Shown piece after piece: positions 61,490 to 64,000 of a stretch of 64,000 nt of DNA; position 1 is the first letter of the stretch; every line of letters starts with the position of its first letter. A program made the position numbers and the translations under genes. This stretch comes from Paenibacillaceae bacterium (lineage in GTDB: Bacteria > Bacillota > Bacilli > Paenibacillales > Paenibacillaceae). Location of the stretch: contig REGQ01000012.1 of the NCBI GenBank assembly GCA_004134985.1, positions 1-64,000 of the forward strand, in the 5' to 3' direction. The notes beneath the pieces were generated by a model, which was not told the DNA's origin, searched no databases, and saw only the letters and a program-made list of their open reading frames with translations.

Positions 61490-62845
61490 ATGAATATTTA
61501 TATTCCACAGCAATCGATTGAAGTGATTAGAGAAGTAGAGGTTGTCGTAGCCGGGGGCGGACCCGCCGGTTATGCGGCCGCACTGGCAGCAGCCAGAAAT
61601 GGTGCGAAGACGCTCCTCGTCGAGCGGTATGGATTTCTCGGCGGCGTAGGGACCAACAGTCTCGTATCCGGATTTTCCAGCGGATTTCATGATGGGGAAC
61701 GACTGATTATTGGCGGTGTTTATCAGGAGATGAGAGAAGCGCTATATCGGCAAGGTTCGCTGGTCAAGACAGATAATTATGAGCCATTCGATCCGGAGGC
61801 GCTCGCCTTCTACTATATGAAAAGCTTGCTGGATGCCGGCGTGGAACTGCTGCTGCATAGCTGGGTGGCCGATGTTGTGCGGACGGGGGATCGCATTGAT
61901 GCGATTATCATTGAAAGCAAGTCCGGTCGGCAAGCGATTAAGGCGACAACCTTCATCGATGCGACAGGTGATGCCGATGTGAGCGCTCGGGCAGGTGTGG
62001 GTTTTGAGATCGGTCGTCCATCGGACGGCTTGATGCAGCCTGTCTCGCTGATGTTTGCTGTAGCCGGCGTGAACGGCGACCGGTTGCTGAAGGAGATCGA
62101 CCAGATTGAAGGCGGGCCTTTCAACGGCCATATTGCCGGGATGGAACATGTCATCTTCGGCGGGCAGGAGGAACGGATTGCACAGGCGAAAGCGCGCGGG
62201 TATTTGTTCAATGTCCCGCGCAAATCGATTGCAATTGCATGGACCTTGCCAGGCAGGCCAGATGTCGTTTATTTGAATATGACGAGAGTTCAGCATGTGG
62301 ATGGAACCCGTATGGAGGATCTGACGCGGGCGGAGATTGAAGGCAGATATCAGATTGAAGAGGCCGTGAAGTTTTTGCGGGAATGCATCCCGGGCTTCGA
62401 GCAATGCTATTTGCAGCGGGTGGCGACTCAGGTCGGCATACGAGAGAGCCGCAGAATTAAGGGCCTGTATACGTTAACCGATCGCGATGTGGTGTCCCTG
62501 CGGCAGTTCGATGACGTGGTCGCCCAAGCCCATTATATGATTGATATTCATGATCCCGTCGGCAATGATACACAATATGTTGAGCTGGCCAAAGGGACAT
62601 CCTATGATATTCCGTACCGCTGCTTGCTGCAAAATCAAGTGACGAATCTGCTGACGGCAGGCCGCTGCATATCGGCAACTCATGAAGCGTTCAGCTCTTT
62701 GCGCGTCATGTCGATCTCTATCGCACTGGGAGAAGCGGCGGGGACAGGCGCGGCATTGGCAGGCAAGCTGGGACTGGTCCCGGGTGAGTTGAAAGCCGAA
62801 GCATTGCAGACCGCATTATTGAAACAGGGTGCTATTTTGCATTAG
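61490..62845 (+). CDS. FAD-dependent oxidoreductase (FAD_oxidored family)
   Basis: A 451-residue flavoprotein. The ADP-binding motif VVVAGGGPAGYAAALAAARNG is at residue about 17, FIDATGDADVSARAG in the middle and LLTAGRCISATHEAF near the end, where the second nucleotide contact is made. Substrate is unknown; relatives are often found next to glycosidases and CUT1 importers in Paenibacillus. The ATG at 61490 has AAGGAG at ten bases; one at 61484 is closer and less likely. Confidence 0.85.
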   Translation: MNIYIPQQSIEVIREVEVVVAGGGPAGYAAALAAARNGAKTLLVERYGFLGGVGTNSLVSGFSSGFHDGERLIIGGVYQEMREALYRQGSLVKTDNYEPFDPEALAFYYMKSLLDAGVELLLHSWVADVVRTGDRIDAIIIESKSGRQAIKATTFIDATGDADVSARAGVGFEIGRPSDGLMQPVSLMFAVAGVNGDRLLKEIDQIEGGPFNGHIAGMEHVIFGGQEERIAQAKARGYLFNVPRKSIAIAWTLPGRPDVVYLNMTRVQHVDGTRMEDLTRAEIEGRYQIEEAVKFLRECIPGFEQCYLQRVATQVGIRESRRIKGLYTLTDRDVVSLRQFDDVVAQAHYMIDIHDPVGNDTQYVELAKGTSYDIPYRCLLQNQVTNLLTAGRCISATHEAFSSLRVMSISIALGEAAGTGAALAGKLGLVPGELKAEALQTALLKQGAILH

Positions 62846-62927
62846 GATGCGAGCTTAGCTGCGCCGCGAAAGGGGGGATATTTGTTTGCTGGCAAAGCTT
62901 TACTATATGAAGGGAGGACATTATTAG

Positions 62928-64000
62928 ATGTTGAAGGGAAAAATGCCTAAATGGGCGAACGTTCTGATTGTATTGTGTATCGTATTTGTGATGGAGGGGA
63001 CAGCGATGGGGGCTCCCGCGCAAGCGGCCAACGCTTCAGCCCTGACAATTGTTCAGCAAGTGACAGGCAACATATTCTACGCATCCGAAACAAAAAGCTT
63101 CCGGATTGAGACAACTGGCAATGCGATTGACTGGATTTATTATGATTATTGGGGCGAGACGATTGCGCAAGGCACAGAAACAGTCGCGGATGGCAGTGCA
63201 GAGCTGGTCGTCGAACCAGCCCGCAACGGCTGGTTCAAACTGCTGCTTACAGCCAGGCAGGATGATCAGGTATTGATGAGCAAAGAGACCTCCTTTGCTG
63301 TAGTGAGTGATTTTGATCTGAATGCTATCGTAGATTCACCGTTCGCCATTCAAACCCATGCTGCCCGTACCGATACGATCTCGCAGGATTCCGCTGCCGT
63401 GGTCCCGATTGCAAAGAAGCTTGGCGTGAAACATTTGCGTGATGCCCTGCGTTGGGAAGATGTCGAATTGGAGCAGGACAACTATGAATTTCAGCCTTTC
63501 CACGATTCCTTTATGAATCTATTAAATGACAGCGCTATCAAGCCTTTCATCACGCTTGCCTTGTACAACAAGCTCTATGATGATGGCCTTGCGCCGCGCA
63601 GTGAAGAGGCCCGATTGGCTTTTGCGAAATATAGCAAGGAATTGCTGGCGCGTTATCCGCAAGTGCAGCGGGTAGAGGTGTGGAATGAACCCGATATTCC
63701 ATCATTCGGCAAAGGGCTGACGACGGAAGAGGAGAAATCAGACTTTTACTTCAACTTGTTAAAAACGACGTCGGAGCAGATTCGCGCTACTTCTCCGGAA
63801 GTGATCATATCCGGGATCGTGTTCGGTGAGCTAGGGTCGGATGCTTTTCTGGAATCGCTTTATGAGAAGGGTTCCTTGCAATACATGGATGAATTATCTT
63901 TCCATTCCTATACGAGAATTCCAGAGGATATTGTGAAGGATATCGATCGTCACAAAAATATGCTGCGGAAATACAACAATGGTGAGCTTATTCCGATCAA
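62928..64000 (+). CDS. Secreted clan-A glycoside hydrolase, 3' end beyond the window
   Basis: The first 357 codons of a longer gene that runs off the window end; the reading frame is open throughout. Signal peptide about 1-34 (ANVLIVLCIVFVMEGTAMG, AQA cleavage site). A small beta domain (35-130) precedes a TIM-barrel start (FAIQTHAARTD, LGVKHLRDALRW). The acid/base glutamate is in VWNEPDIPS (Glu254), as in GH39 and related clan-A families; the nucleophile would lie beyond the window edge. An AGGGAGG site is 11 bases upstream. Last seen gene of the glycan locus. Confidence 0.8.
   Translation, partial: MLKGKMPKWANVLIVLCIVFVMEGTAMGAPAQAANASALTIVQQVTGNIFYASETKSFRIETTGNAIDWIYYDYWGETIAQGTETVADGSAELVVEPARNGWFKLLLTARQDDQVLMSKETSFAVVSDFDLNAIVDSPFAIQTHAARTDTISQDSAAVVPIAKKLGVKHLRDALRWEDVELEQDNYEFQPFHDSFMNLLNDSAIKPFITLALYNKLYDDGLAPRSEEARLAFAKYSKELLARYPQVQRVEVWNEPDIPSFGKGLTTEEEKSDFYFNLLKTTSEQIRATSPEVIISGIVFGELGSDAFLESLYEKGSLQYMDELSFHSYTRIPEDIVKDIDRHKNMLRKYNNGELIPI

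Overview
The window comes from a low-to-medium GC Bacillota chromosome, most likely Paenibacillus or a close relative. Pointers are a surface protein with three C-terminal SLH domains, a YesM/YesN two-component pair beside a sugar ABC importer, a PadR plus DUF2812 pair, OpuC-, Nup- and Cid-type operons, strong AGGAGG/GGGGTG ribosome binding sites and hairpin-plus-T terminators between nearly every unit. No rRNA, tRNA, CRISPR array, phage or transposase gene was seen. The species cannot be fixed from sequence reading alone.

Layout. 0.5-3.3 kb: anaerobic ribonucleotide reductase genes nrdG-nrdD (minus) with a control region that looks like an Fnr box, a -10 and two NrdR boxes. 3.3-6 kb: small repeats, a secreted NlpC/P60 hydrolase and leucyl aminopeptidase. 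6.4-10.3 kb: a 1274-residue SLH-anchored surface protein. 10.4-17.5 kb: autoregulated TetR with an SDR enzyme, a double-module hybrid histidine kinase, a VOC protein, an aldo/keto reductase and a 60-residue Cys-rich protein behind a class II Fnr-type promoter. 17.7-26.8 kb: a GNAT domain fused to a very large beta-rich region, an amidohydrolase, PadR-DUF2812, and an ECF sigma factor with two membrane-linked partners. 26.8-30 kb: an ABC-F ATPase behind a leader peptide and terminator (translational attenuation), then a DUF7002-like protein. 30.5-36.5 kb: aldo/keto reductase opposite an Rrf2 regulator, MFS, a cyclase-family hydrolase, LysR and a pectin-acetylesterase-like protein. 36.7-39.9 kb: the most unusual block, a Tat-exported two-domain multicopper oxidase, a ZIP permease with an extra extracytoplasmic domain, a c-type cytochrome lipoprotein and TatA, preceded by two copies of one long palindrome. 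40.4-48.5 kb: polysaccharide deacetylase, DHA2-type MFS, GNAT, VOC, an OpuC-type osmoprotectant importer and CidAB. 48.8-54.3 kb: nucleoside importer nupNOPQ-like with a nucleoside phosphorylase. 54.6-64 kb: YesM/YesN, sugar ABC importer, FAD oxidoreductase and a clan-A glycoside hydrolase cut by the window edge, together a glycan-use locus.

Three kinds of non-coding repeat recur: a 158-bp dispersed repeat (78-235, inverted at 16823-16980, fragment at 42852-42882), a 105-116 bp element bounded by TGTATACC-type inverted ends (3330-3434 and 48559-48674, solo end at 40236-40254), and short hairpin or tandem repeats near 3.5 and 30.1 kb. The strongest candidates for undescribed biology are the oxidase-ZIP-cytochrome-TatA cluster with its twin palindromes, the Fnr-type promoter driving a tiny Cys-rich protein, and the ABC-F leader peptide.
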